A stretch of 64,000 nt of DNA from Rhodococcus sp. KBS0724 (lineage in GTDB: Bacteria > Actinomycetota > Actinomycetes > Mycobacteriales > Mycobacteriaceae), in NCBI RefSeq assembly GCF_005938745.2, contig NZ_VCBX02000001.1:248001-312000 (forward strand). The letters run 5' to 3'. The position numbers and the translations under genes are program-made. Positions within the stretch are counted from its first letter, which is position 1. Each line of letters begins with the position of its first letter. The notes below the pieces were generated by a model. That model saw nothing but the letters and a program-made list of their open reading frames with translations. It was not told the DNA's origin and did not search any database. Below, in pieces: positions 39,496 to 48,157 of the stretch.

Positions 39496-41415
39496 GTGGA
39501 TACCGTGAAAGTGACCGATGACCAGTCCGACTCCGGGCAGTCCGACAGCGGGCAGTCTGACACCGGGCAGTCTGACACCGGGGTCGAGTTGACCGAACAT
39601 CGTGCGAGCTCGGACCGCCTGGTGGCACAGCGCACGTTGTTCACCGGAACCTCGCCGGTCGCCAGTGACGAGTTGTACGCGGTCACCAAAGTCGGGATGT
39701 CGACACGATCTCGGTTCGAGCTGCGACTTCAGCCCGGAGCTGTTGCGCACACCAACACATTCTTCGGTCGATTCCCGGCCAGCTACTGGCAGCGCTGGAC
39801 GGCCGTCACCGAGGTCACCGTGACCGCGCGCGTCGTAGCCGAGACGGCCTGCCGCGTCCAGATTCAGGCGTCCGACATCGGCGGTCACCGTCGTATCGTG
39901 ACGAACGTCGTAGTGACCGGCACCGAGCAGATTTCCATGACTGCTCCGCTCGACACATTTGTCGACGGCGGCGCCTTGTGGTTGCAGTTCGAAGCGCAGG
40001 GCGGCGGCGCAGTTGTCAACGACGTCGAATGGTCCGTCGCGTCGCCGGAGACGATCCGGCCGGTAGCGGTTGCGATCTGCACGTTCAACCGCGCCGACGA
40101 CTGCGCTCGCACGGTTGAAGCGCTTGCGTCCGACGAACGCGTACTGGCATTGCTCGACGCTCTGTACGTCGTCGATCAGGGAACGGATCCGGTCGAGAGC
40201 CGCGAGTTGTTCCAGGAAGTGTCGAAGAAGTTCGGTTCACGGTTGCAGTACCTGCGGCAGGCGAACCTCGGCGGGGCCGGCGGCTTCACCCGTGGCCTGT
40301 ACGAGGCGTCGGAGGCCGGACCGCACTCTGACGTGATCTTGATGGACGACGACATCCTGTGTGAACCGGAATCGGTCCTTCGGCTGAGTGCGTTTGCGAA
40401 CATGACAACGGAACCGGCTCTGATCGGCGCTCAGATGCTCTTCCTGTTCAATCCCGACTACCTGTTGGCTTCGGGTGAGCGCGTCGATCTGGGCACGCTT
40501 CAGCGCGGTGTGCCGACGGACGAGCACGGAGTCCGCAACCGGAGTGTGTTGGAGAAGCTGCCGGAGCGCCGAGTGGACGCCGAATACAACGGCTGGTGGA
40601 CGTGCCTGATCCCCGCCGAAGCCATCGAGCGCATCGGGTTGCCCCTGCCGGTGTTCTTCCAGTGGGACGACGTCGAGTACAGCCTGCGCGCTGGGCGGGC
40701 TGGGATCCCCACGATCACGTTGCCGTCGGCTGCCGTCTGGCATGCGGACTTCTACTGGAAGGACGTCGACGGTTTTGCCCACTACTTCAGTACTCGCAAC
40801 GGTCTGATCACCGCGGCACTCGACCCGGGTTTTGCGCCGAAGGCACTGGCCAAGCAACTCGCCCGAGACATTTCGCATTCCATCGTCGGGTTGCAGTACG
40901 GCCTAGCGCACACACAAATCCGGGCGATCGAAGGATTCCTCGAAGGTCCGGCAGGCTTGGCCGATGGTGGCCAGAAGGCGTTGGCGACGATCAACCAGGA
41001 GCGAAAGCGGTTCCCGGAGACGGTGACTCGTCCAGCGTCCGAGTTGCCGGGACGACTGCCGATCCGACGCGTTGCGCCCAGCCCGAAGACCGGTTTGTGG
41101 ACCGACCTCGTCCTCGCGAAACGTGCTGTGACGCAGGCTCGTAATCAGCTCGAGCGCGGTCCGGTGGCGATCTCGTACGAGGATGCGCAGTGGTGGCACG
41201 TCGGACGGTTCGATCATGTTTTCGTGACCGACGCCTCGCAGGGAGGCGTGCGCGAACGCCGCTTCGACAGCGAGAAGGCTGCCGAGATGAGTGGCCGCCT
41301 CGCCGGCGTGATCAAGCGATTCCTTTCCGAAGCACCAAGTGTCGCTCAGGCATTCGCTCAGGAGTTCCCGCAGCTCACCAGCCGCGAGAACTGGGCTCGC
41401 CTGTACGAGAAGTGA
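39496..41415 (+). CDS. glfT2: GlfT2, galactofuranosyltransferase
   Basis: 639 aa, essentially the length of mycobacterial GlfT2. N-terminal beta-sandwich (~40-190), a GT-A catalytic domain (~200-450) with DDD motif Asp284-286 (LMDDDILCEPES), catalytic WDDVEY (Asp391-392) and WHADFYWKD (His416), then a helical C-terminal domain. It processively polymerises galactan from UDP-galactofuranose with alternating beta-1,5/1,6 links on the lipid-linked acceptor. GTG start; TACCCT lies 7 nt upstream. The N-terminus carries four 15-bp in-frame repeats. Confidence 0.97.
   Translation: MDTVKVTDDQSDSGQSDSGQSDTGQSDTGVELTEHRASSDRLVAQRTLFTGTSPVASDELYAVTKVGMSTRSRFELRLQPGAVAHTNTFFGRFPASYWQRWTAVTEVTVTARVVAETACRVQIQASDIGGHRRIVTNVVVTGTEQISMTAPLDTFVDGGALWLQFEAQGGGAVVNDVEWSVASPETIRPVAVAICTFNRADDCARTVEALASDERVLALLDALYVVDQGTDPVESRELFQEVSKKFGSRLQYLRQANLGGAGGFTRGLYEASEAGPHSDVILMDDDILCEPESVLRLSAFANMTTEPALIGAQMLFLFNPDYLLASGERVDLGTLQRGVPTDEHGVRNRSVLEKLPERRVDAEYNGWWTCLIPAEAIERIGLPLPVFFQWDDVEYSLRAGRAGIPTITLPSAAVWHADFYWKDVDGFAHYFSTRNGLITAALDPGFAPKALAKQLARDISHSIVGLQYGLAHTQIRAIEGFLEGPAGLADGGQKALATINQERKRFPETVTRPASELPGRLPIRRVAPSPKTGLWTDLVLAKRAVTQARNQLERGPVAISYEDAQWWHVGRFDHVFVTDASQGGVRERRFDSEKAAEMSGRLAGVIKRFLSEAPSVAQAFAQEFPQLTSRENWARLYEK
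39523..39582 (+). repeat. Four 15-bp tandem repeats at the glfT2 N-terminus
   Basis: Units at 39523, 39538, 39553 and 39568 encode QSDSG, QSDSG, QSDTG and QSDTG; the last two are identical. In-frame and in a disordered N-terminal tail, so likely length-variable between strains. Confidence 0.9.
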
Positions 41416-41451
41416 CGCTCACCTGACTATCTTCGCTCACCTGATTATCTT
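41416..41451. repeat. 18-bp tandem duplication that copies a stop codon
   Basis: Units 41416-41433 and 41434-41451 match at 17 of 18 bases. On the minus strand they contain the last codons and TGA stop of the methyltransferase gene, so a second in-frame TGA follows six codons later. Confidence 0.85.
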
Positions 41452-42264
41452 GGCGATCACCTGCTCGTTGTCGAAGGTGTAACCGACGTACTCGAACGAG
41501 ATGCCGGTGCGTGTGACGTATTCCGTCCACGCCCGGTACTCGTGATTTTGCCACCCGGGGTAGTTGAAGAATTCGTCGAACACGATGACCGATCCCGGGA
41601 CAAGGCGGTCTCCGAGGAGATCGAGCACTGTCTTGGTAGACGAGTAGAGGTCGGCGTCGAGGTGCAGGAACGCAATAGTTTCGAGTTCCTGCTCCAAGAA
41701 CGCCGGTAGCGTGTCTTCGAAAAGTCCTGGAACAAGTTGTGCCCCAGGTACTTCGGGGAGCGAGTCCTGAGCGAACTCGCCGGCCGGAAATCCGGTTCGC
41801 CATGTTTCCGGGAGACCCGAGAACACATCGAAACCTGCGACGATGCCCTCACGTTCGTGGAATTCGTCGGCGATGATCTTCAAGGTCGTTCCGGATGCGA
41901 CGCCGAATTCGAGTGCTATTCCTGGAATCTCGACCAAATTCAGTGCGTGCCGCAGCGTGTCGTGAGGATGACCGAACGTCTGCGCCGCCCGCATGTGTTC
42001 CAGAATGAACGACGCGCTCGACGCGGTTGCTTCCAGATCGACTGCGTACGCAAGGTCGCGGCGTTGGCGGAATTCCAGTTCGTCGATTCTGTTCCGAAGG
42101 CCCGCGATATCTTCGCGGGCCCCGGCCAGTTCTTCGTGTGAGCGCGCCAGCTCGTCGAGAATCTGCCGTGTGCGATCGGCATTATGGCGGTCGGCATTCT
42201 CGATCACCTCGGATACCGCACGCTGAAGCTTGGTCCTGGCGCTGGAACGGAACTGCTCGAACAT
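41437..42264 (-). CDS. TylF/MycF-like SAM-dependent O-methyltransferase
   Basis: 275 aa. N-terminal coiled coil (~15-70, heptad-rich Glu/Arg/Leu), then a class-I methyltransferase domain: ALEFGVASGTTLKIIA (SAM motif I), LHLDADLYSSTKTVLD and SVIVFDEFFNYPGWQ, as in the macrocin-O-methyltransferase family that methylates sugar hydroxyls. Located between glfT2 and glfT1, so methylation of a glycan such as a galactan or a glycolipid is a reasonable hypothesis. ATG with GAGAGG 5 nt upstream. Ends convergent to glfT2. Confidence 0.78.
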   Translation of the reverse strand: MFEQFRSSARTKLQRAVSEVIENADRHNADRTRQILDELARSHEELAGAREDIAGLRNRIDELEFRQRRDLAYAVDLEATASSASFILEHMRAAQTFGHPHDTLRHALNLVEIPGIALEFGVASGTTLKIIADEFHEREGIVAGFDVFSGLPETWRTGFPAGEFAQDSLPEVPGAQLVPGLFEDTLPAFLEQELETIAFLHLDADLYSSTKTVLDLLGDRLVPGSVIVFDEFFNYPGWQNHEYRAWTEYVTRTGISFEYVGYTFDNEQVIAKIIR

Positions 42265-42311
42265 GGCAACCTCTCGTCGGGATCACCTCCCATGCTGCCA
42301 GGATTCGGCCG

Positions 42312-43409
42312 CTACTGTCTTCGCCCCCGGTAATGATCTTTGATGCGGCGGGAGAGCACCTTCATCTCTCGCGCGCGTTCCGCCTGCAGACGGGTATCAC
42401 TGCGGGCGGCATTCCACGCGTTCTCTCGCTGTAGTTTCCGGTAGCTCCGCAGTCTTCGCTCGTCGATGTCGCCGCTCTCGAGTGCGCCCAGGACGGCGCA
42501 CCCAGGCTCGGAGTTGTGCGCGCAATCGGAGAACCGGCAGCTCGAGATGAATTCTTCGATCTCGGGGAACGTCTTCTCGATGCCCTCGGCGGCGTTCCAC
42601 ATTCCGACGCCCCGCAGCCCTGGAGTGTCGATGAGCGTCCGGCCGCCGGAAAACGGGATCAGTTCCCTCGTGACGGTGGTGTGGCGTCCTTTGCCGTCGC
42701 CCGTCCGCACGCTGCCTGTTTCGAGCACCCGGCCTGTTTCGAGGCACCCGTGCCCGGCGAGGAGCGCATTGGCAAGGGTCGATTTTCCCGCTCCGGAAGG
42801 GCCGAGGATCGCCACTGTTCCGTCCAGTGCAGCGTCGAGTACATCCATGCATTCGCCGGTTTCGGCGCTGACAGCGAGCGCTGTTGCGCCGGGTGCGATA
42901 GCGGAGGCTTCGGCGAGAATGGTGGAAATATTATGAGCTGCATCGGATTTGGTAAGTACGACGACAGGAGTTGCCCCACTTTCCCACGTGAGTGCGAGTA
43001 GTCGCTCGATGCGTCCGAGATCGACATCGCCGTCCGACGCCGTGGTGATGACAACAGTGTCGACATTCGCGGCCAGAATGTGGCCTTCGGATTTTCCGGA
43101 CGCGGAGGATCGAACGATGCTGCTCGATCGTGGAAATATCGAAGTGACCGTGGGTGTTTCGGTCTCACCCGTAGCGTTGGCGACTGCAACCCAGTCGCCC
43201 GTACACAGCGAATTGCTGCCACTGAGTGCGCGGACAGTGCCCGCGGCGACCACAACGTCACATTGGCCGCGGTCGACACGGATGACGCGTCCGGGTACGG
43301 AATCCCGTGAGCCCAGGTTGTCGGCCGAGCTGTCGGGCAGGTTGTCGAAAATATCCGAGAGTGTTGTGTTCCAACCGTATTCGGTCAGTAATGTGCTGTT
43401 TTCCGGCAT
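42312..43409 (-). CDS. rsgA: RsgA-type ribosome small-subunit GTPase
   Basis: 365 aa. N-terminal OB fold (PGRVIRVDRGQCDVV), circularly permuted GTPase with motif order G4 (VLTKSD), G1 (GPSGAGKST), G3 (DTPGLRG), and a C-terminal zinc knuckle (CRFSDCAHNSEPGC). RsgA assists late 30S subunit maturation. Actinobacteria often carry RsgA-like paralogs of differing length, so the symbol is by family. Start at ATG 43409. No functional link to the neighbouring wall genes is evident. Confidence 0.88.
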   Translation of the reverse strand: MPENSTLLTEYGWNTTLSDIFDNLPDSSADNLGSRDSVPGRVIRVDRGQCDVVVAAGTVRALSGSNSLCTGDWVAVANATGETETPTVTSIFPRSSSIVRSSASGKSEGHILAANVDTVVITTASDGDVDLGRIERLLALTWESGATPVVVLTKSDAAHNISTILAEASAIAPGATALAVSAETGECMDVLDAALDGTVAILGPSGAGKSTLANALLAGHGCLETGRVLETGSVRTGDGKGRHTTVTRELIPFSGGRTLIDTPGLRGVGMWNAAEGIEKTFPEIEEFISSCRFSDCAHNSEPGCAVLGALESGDIDERRLRSYRKLQRENAWNAARSDTRLQAERAREMKVLSRRIKDHYRGRRQ

Positions 43410-43556
43410 GGTGAATGTGTCCTCGAGTACGAAGAATCGTGAGTATTGACGGTGCTGAAAGTGCGGAACACGACAGTCATCAATACTCACTCCTCGAAAA
43501 CTTCAGGACGCACCATGCGTCGATGCAGAATCGTCTCAGGCAGTGGCCGGGCTGTG

Positions 43557-43606
43557 CAACCGAATTAACGGGCAACCGAATTAACGGGGCAACCGAATTA
43601 ACTCGG
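43557..43606. repeat. Three tandem 16-17-bp units at the glfT1 3' end
   Basis: Units 43557-43572, 43573-43589 and 43590-43606 share CAACCGAATTAAC. The last contains the glfT1 stop (TAA, minus strand). The most distal copy (33 bp away) supplies a second in-frame TAA. Confidence 0.88.
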
Positions 43607-44494
43607 TCGCTCGAACTTCTCTTCCCGGCCGAGTTTGCGCAGTCGCATCCACTCGCGCAGACCGGCCGGATCGCGGCGGGTGATCAGGAAGTACCAGCCG
43701 AATCGAACCCATTCCTGGGGAAGCAGTTTGCGCATTCCGGGTTGCGAGAGGAGATACCCGCGATTGCGGTAGGTGAAGAATCGCTTGGTGTCGTTGTCCG
43801 GGTATTGCGTGTGCATCCGCCCGCCGAGGATCGGCTTGAATTCTTCGGCGCCGTTGGGATGCACGTAAGCGGTCTGCAGGCACGTGCCGAATTTCAGGCC
43901 GGATCGCACGAGCCGGCGGTGTACTTCCACTTCGTCGCCGCGGACGAACAGTCGAAGATCCGGTACTCCGACGGCGTCGATGGCGTCGGCGGTGAACAGT
44001 GCGCCGTTGAAGAGAGACGCGATCCCGGGCAGGAGATCCTCGGAGCCCAGCTCACTACGCAGCCGTCGCCAGGAGGTGCCGCGGCGCAGTGGGAATGCCA
44101 GGCGGTCTGGATCGTCGATGTCGCAGACGACGGGGGAGACCTCGGCAAGGTCGTGTCGCAGTGCGCATGCGAGCAGGGTTTCGAGCACTTCGGGTCCCTC
44201 GGGGCGACCGTCGTCATCGGCGAGCCAGACCCGGTCTGCGCCGAGTGACAATGCATACAGAATGCCCAGGGCAAATCCTCCGGCACCGCCGAGATTGTGC
44301 TTCGAGCCGATGTAACTGGTGGGCAGAGAAGCACCCTCGACGAGTTCGCGCACCGCATCTTCGTCGGCGTTGTCGATCACAACGAGGTGATCGAGCGGCC
44401 GGGACTGAGTGCTGAGCACCTTCAGGGATTCGGCCAGCAGTTCACGACGCTTGTGTGTGACAACGACCCCGACAATTTTCTCGGGTGTGCTCAC
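43598..44494 (-). CDS. glfT1: GlfT1, initiating galactofuranosyltransferase
   Basis: 298 aa (M. tuberculosis Rv3782 ~300). GT-A fold: GVVVTHKRRELL, VVIDNADEDAV, HNLGGAGGF, WLADDDGRPEG (DDD metal site), and FVRGDEVEVHRR for the catalytic acid region. It adds the first two galactofuranose residues to the rhamnosyl linker lipid, after which GlfT2 elongates. The GTG start overlaps the wzt stop (GTGA). The wzm-wzt-glfT1 order matches the Rv3781-Rv3783 region. Confidence 0.95.
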   Translation of the reverse strand: MSTPEKIVGVVVTHKRRELLAESLKVLSTQSRPLDHLVVIDNADEDAVRELVEGASLPTSYIGSKHNLGGAGGFALGILYALSLGADRVWLADDDGRPEGPEVLETLLACALRHDLAEVSPVVCDIDDPDRLAFPLRRGTSWRRLRSELGSEDLLPGIASLFNGALFTADAIDAVGVPDLRLFVRGDEVEVHRRLVRSGLKFGTCLQTAYVHPNGAEEFKPILGGRMHTQYPDNDTKRFFTYRNRGYLLSQPGMRKLLPQEWVRFGWYFLITRRDPAGLREWMRLRKLGREEKFERPS

Positions 44495-45297
44495 GCGGGC
44501 GTCTCCCGTTCCATGTCTCTGATCACGTGGCGGACGTGTTCGGCTGCGTCGTCGCCCTCGTACGCGCGGACGACGTCTTCGATGTCACCGTGCATGCGGA
44601 TCTGGCCGTGGTCGATCCACATTGCGCTGTTGCAGAGTTGCGCGAGGAACTCGTTGGAGTGGCTTGCGAAGACCAGGATTCCCGAGCGTTCCACCAGTTT
44701 CTGCAGGCGGACGCGCGCCTTCTTCATGAATTCTGCGTCGACGGCGCCGATGCCTTCGTCGAGGAGAAGGATTTCCGGGTCGATGCTGGTGACAACGCCC
44801 ATGGCGACGCGCACGCGCATGCCGGTGGAGTAGGTGCGCAGCGGCATCGAGAGGTATTCGCCGAGTTCGGTGAAGTCGGCTATCTCATCCATCTTCGCGA
44901 GCATCTGCTTGCGGGTCTGCCCGAGGAACAAGCCGCGGATGATGATGTTCTCGTAGCCGGAGATTTCGGGGTCCATGCCGACACCGAGGTCGAAGACGGG
45001 TGCGACGCGGCCGCGGATGGTGGCTGTTCCGCGGGTCGGTTCGTAGATCCCGGAGAGTAGGCGCAGGAGGGTGGATTTGCCGGCGCCGTTGTGGCCGACC
45101 AGTCCGATGCGGTCGCCTTCCTTGAGCGACATGGTGATGTCGCGGAGTGCTTCGACGACAACGACATCGGAGTCGTTGCGGCCGATGGATCCGCCGGCCT
45201 TGCCGAGGAAGGCCTTCTTGAGGGACCGTGACTTAGCGTCGAAGATCGGGAAGTCGACGCATGCGTTCTGCGTGTGAATGCTGACTGGCTGACTCAT
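44491..45297 (-). CDS. wzt: Wzt, ABC transporter ATP-binding subunit for lipid-linked galactan
   Basis: 268 aa. Walker A GHNGAGKST, signature YSTGMRVRVAMGV, Walker B ILLLDEGIGAVD, and the H-loop in FASHSNE. No C-terminal carbohydrate-binding extension, as in the mycobacterial homolog Rv3781. With Wzm it exports the polyprenyl-linked galactan across the membrane for arabinosylation. ATG start with GAGGAAA upstream; overlaps glfT1. Confidence 0.93.
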   Translation of the reverse strand: MSQPVSIHTQNACVDFPIFDAKSRSLKKAFLGKAGGSIGRNDSDVVVVEALRDITMSLKEGDRIGLVGHNGAGKSTLLRLLSGIYEPTRGTATIRGRVAPVFDLGVGMDPEISGYENIIIRGLFLGQTRKQMLAKMDEIADFTELGEYLSMPLRTYSTGMRVRVAMGVVTSIDPEILLLDEGIGAVDAEFMKKARVRLQKLVERSGILVFASHSNEFLAQLCNSAMWIDHGQIRMHGDIEDVVRAYEGDDAAEHVRHVIRDMERETPA

Positions 45298-45307
45298 GTG
45301 TTTCCTC

Positions 45308-45337
45308 TAGCCCTTTTTCCTCTAGACCCAGTAGGGC
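45308..45337. repeat. 15-bp tandem duplication at the wzm stop
   Basis: On the minus strand CTAGAGGAAA occurs twice with a 15-nt period. The first copy includes the wzm TAG stop; the second gives another in-frame TAG and a ribosome-binding sequence just upstream of wzt. Exact repeat edges are approximate. Confidence 0.7.
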
Positions 45338-46194
45338 ACGCGGGCCCGGTACTTGCGGAGTGCCAGGATCGCGATGGCCCAGCCGATCACGGTGAGGGCG
45401 ATGACGATGTACCAGTGGTAAGCCTGCTGGTCGGCTCCGATGAGTGGTGCTCGGATGATCTCGAGGTAGTGGTACAGCGGGTTGAGTTCGGCGAGCTTCA
45501 CGCGCTCCGCGGCTTCCGGGCTTTGATCCTTGAGCGCCTGCGTCGTCCACATGATGGGCGTCAGCACGAACAGCAGCAAGGTGAGGCTGCCGAGGATGGG
45601 GGCGATGTCGCGGTACCGGGTGGAGAAGATGCCGAACACGATCGACACCCACAGTGTGTTCGCCACGATCAGCACAAACGCCGGTATTGCAGCGAGTGCT
45701 GTCCAGCTCATGTTCTGCCAGATGCTGAACGCGAACAGGAGAACTATGTAGATCGCGAAGTTGTGCGCGAAGAACAGCACCTGACGCCACACCAGGCGAT
45801 ACACGTGCACGCTCAGCGCCGACGGCAACTGCTTGATCAGGCCTTCGTTCGCAATGAAGACTTCGGAGCCTTCGAGGATGCTGGCGCTGATCAGGTTCCA
45901 GACGATCAGTCCGACCGTGACGTACGGCAGGAACTCCTTGAGCGGGATGTTCAGCAAGGCCGAGTACAGAAGGCCCATTGCCGCAGCCTGGACGCCGGTG
46001 GCGATGGTGATCCAGAAAGGGCCGATCACCGACCGGCGGTACCGCTGCTTGATGTCCTGCCAGCCGAGGCTCAGCCACAACTCACGCTGCTGCAATCCGT
46101 CGCGCAGGTCTTTGAAAGCGCGATGGAAGCTCTGGGAGTCGGACACGGGCACGGGTTGCTCCGACGTCTCGGATTCGGTTGCGGATGCTGACAC
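45322..46194 (-). CDS. wzm: Wzm, ABC transporter permease for lipid-linked galactan
   Basis: 290 aa, six membrane helices of the ABC-2 polysaccharide-export type (QQRELWLSLGWQDIKQRYRR amphipathic start; VTVGLIVWNLISASILEGSE; RLVWRQVLFFAHNFAIYIV). Partner of Wzt; homolog of Rv3783. GTG start with TAGGCT 8 nt upstream and no Shine-Dalgarno, so this is probably the leaderless head of the wzm-wzt-glfT1 operon. Confidence 0.93.
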   Translation of the reverse strand: MSASATESETSEQPVPVSDSQSFHRAFKDLRDGLQQRELWLSLGWQDIKQRYRRSVIGPFWITIATGVQAAAMGLLYSALLNIPLKEFLPYVTVGLIVWNLISASILEGSEVFIANEGLIKQLPSALSVHVYRLVWRQVLFFAHNFAIYIVLLFAFSIWQNMSWTALAAIPAFVLIVANTLWVSIVFGIFSTRYRDIAPILGSLTLLLFVLTPIMWTTQALKDQSPEAAERVKLAELNPLYHYLEIIRAPLIGADQQAYHWYIVIALTVIGWAIAILALRKYRARVPYWV

Positions 46195-46258
46195 GGAGGT
46201 CGAGCCTACCGGCCCCGGTGCAGCGCGGACTTTTCCTCGGGTGTTGTGGTGGTCGGAG

Positions 46259-46807
46259 TTACAGATATTGGCCGGTGCCGGGTGACTGTTGGTCGGGGTG
46301 TCCGGGGTTCCCCGGCGTGTGGGGGACGCCGATGCTCATGCCCGGAGGTAGTGCGCCCTGACGCATTTGTTCGAGCTGGGCGCGTGCCGCCATCTGCTGG
46401 GCGAACAGTGCCGTTTGAATGCCGTGGAAGAGGCCTTCCAGCCATCCGACGAGCTGGGCCTGCGCGATCCGCAGTTCTGCGTCGCTCGGAACGGAGTCGT
46501 CGGTGAAGGGAAGGGTCAAGCGTTCGAGTTCTTCGCGAAGTTCCGGAGCGAGGCCCTGTTCGAGCTCACGGATCGAGGATCGGTGGATTTCCTTGAGTCG
46601 TACTCGGCTGGCGTCGTCGAGCGGTGCGGCGCGCACTTCTTCGAGGAGCTGTTTGATCATGGTGCCGATTCGCATGACCTTGGCCGGCTGCTCGACCATG
46701 TCGGCGATGGATTCGCCTTCCGGTTCCTTGGCGTCCTGCCGATCGGTGTTTGTCTCCGCGCCGTCGGGGCCGATGACCAGGATCCGTTCTTCCTCTGGCT
46801 TGTTCAT
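46259..46807 (-). CDS. bpa: Bpa/PafE, ATP-independent proteasome activator
   Basis: 182 aa (mycobacterial Bpa ~175). Helical core (~30-140) and a disordered Gly/Pro-rich tail ending in GQYL, the C-terminal motif that docks into the 20S proteasome alpha ring and opens its gate. It lets the proteasome degrade unfolded proteins without ATP or pupylation. ATG at 46807; an upstream in-frame extension is not supported. Its place next to wzm and a class-V aminotransferase-like gene reproduces the Rv3778c-Rv3780-Rv3783 neighbourhood. Confidence 0.93.
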   Translation of the reverse strand: MNKPEEERILVIGPDGAETNTDRQDAKEPEGESIADMVEQPAKVMRIGTMIKQLLEEVRAAPLDDASRVRLKEIHRSSIRELEQGLAPELREELERLTLPFTDDSVPSDAELRIAQAQLVGWLEGLFHGIQTALFAQQMAARAQLEQMRQGALPPGMSIGVPHTPGNPGHPDQQSPGTGQYL

Positions 46808-46938
46808 AGCTCCATCTTGACGTGTCAGGCCGACAAACTGCACTTAACCCCAAAAAGGTAACCGAATGATAACTGTACTGACGGGTATTTCGGTGTCTGC
46901 CTTCGACTACAGAGCCGCTTGCCCCTAGAGTGTCGAGC

Positions 46939-48141
46939 ATGGCTTACGACGTTGCCCGCGTTCGGGGATTGATTCCCTCACTCGGTGACGGCTGGATCCA
47001 CCTCGACCCGCAGGCGGGTATGCAGATTCCCGACGCAGTCTCTCGGACAGTGTCCACCGCATTCCGGGCAGCCGCGTCGTCGTCGTCCGGTCGGCACGTC
47101 TCGAACCGTCGTAGCGCGGCAATCCTGGACAGTGCTCGGTCTGCCGTCGCGGATCTCGTCGGCGGGGATCCGGCGGGTGTTGTCCTGGGTTCGGATCGGG
47201 CGGTCCTGCTGGCCTGGCTGGCGGAGTCTCTGAGTTCGCGCCTGGGCCTCGGTACCGGGTTGGTGCTCTCCCGGCTCGACGAGGAAGCGAATGTGGCGCC
47301 CTGGCTGCGCGTCGCCGGTCGGTACGGCGCACAGGTGCGTTGGGCGGAAGTTGAAATCGAGACTTGTGAACTGCCTAGTTGGCAGTTCAACGAACTTATT
47401 ACCTCCACGACGCGACTTGTAGCTTTGACTGCGGCTTCGCCGATCGTAGGTTCGGCGCCCAATGTGCGTGCCGCGGCGGATCGACTGCACGAATTCGGTG
47501 GCCTCATGGTCGTCGACGCTGTTGGTGCTGCTCCCTACGCGCATTTGGATATGGCCGAACTCGGCGCGGACATCATCGCCGTCAGTGCTCCGTCCTGGGG
47601 TGGTCCGCAAGTGGGTGCGCTGGTGTTCCGCGATCCCGGTCTGCTCGACCGCATCCCGGCGGTTTCGCTCAATCCGTACGCGCGTGGCGCCGAGCGTCTC
47701 GAAGTGGGTGGGCATCAGTTCGCGCTGTTGTCCGGACTCACAGCGTCCATCGATTTCCTCGCCGGCCTCGACGAATCGGCCACCGGCAGCCGCCGCGAGC
47801 GCCTCGAGACGTCGATCAGTTCATTGCAGAACTATCAAGACGGTCTTTTCGAGCACCTGCTGCGTTCCCTGTCCGCGCTGCCTCACGTCATGGTCATCGG
47901 GCATGCGCCGACGCGAGTTCCGACGGTCAGTTTCACGCTCGAAGGTACGGCTGCCGACAAGGTGGCCGCTCATCTCGCAGACAAGCGGATTGCGGTCATG
48001 AGCGGCACGCACGGCAACTCGCGCCTCCTCGACGCGTTGGGTGTCAACGACGAGGGTGGCGCGGTCACGATCGGCTTGGCGCCGTACACGACGCGGTACG
48101 AGATCAACCAACTCGTTGCCGAACTCGGCACGCTGGGCTGA
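46939..48141 (+). CDS. Class-V aminotransferase-fold protein lacking the PLP lysine
   Basis: 400 aa, aligned by eye to cysteine-desulfurase-like proteins (Rv3778c position). The PLP-pyridine Asp is present (Asp193 in VVDAVGAAP). At the Schiff-base site, where the family has S-x-H-K-x-x-G-P, the sequence reads SAPSWGGPQVGALVF: Pro218-Ser219 replace His-Lys, and no other Lys is near. Unless a lysine elsewhere substitutes, normal PLP catalysis is impossible, suggesting a pseudoenzyme or another cofactor mode. ATG preceded by TAGAGT at 7 nt (leaderless type). Confidence 0.8.
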   Translation: MAYDVARVRGLIPSLGDGWIHLDPQAGMQIPDAVSRTVSTAFRAAASSSSGRHVSNRRSAAILDSARSAVADLVGGDPAGVVLGSDRAVLLAWLAESLSSRLGLGTGLVLSRLDEEANVAPWLRVAGRYGAQVRWAEVEIETCELPSWQFNELITSTTRLVALTAASPIVGSAPNVRAAADRLHEFGGLMVVDAVGAAPYAHLDMAELGADIIAVSAPSWGGPQVGALVFRDPGLLDRIPAVSLNPYARGAERLEVGGHQFALLSGLTASIDFLAGLDESATGSRRERLETSISSLQNYQDGLFEHLLRSLSALPHVMVIGHAPTRVPTVSFTLEGTAADKVAAHLADKRIAVMSGTHGNSRLLDALGVNDEGGAVTIGLAPYTTRYEINQLVAELGTLG

Positions 48142-48157
48142 CCTCGTACCTGTTACG

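Noticed and set aside
43557..43606. CRISPR-like spacing of short repeats
   Set aside because: Units are directly tandem with no unique spacers, and no cas genes are present.
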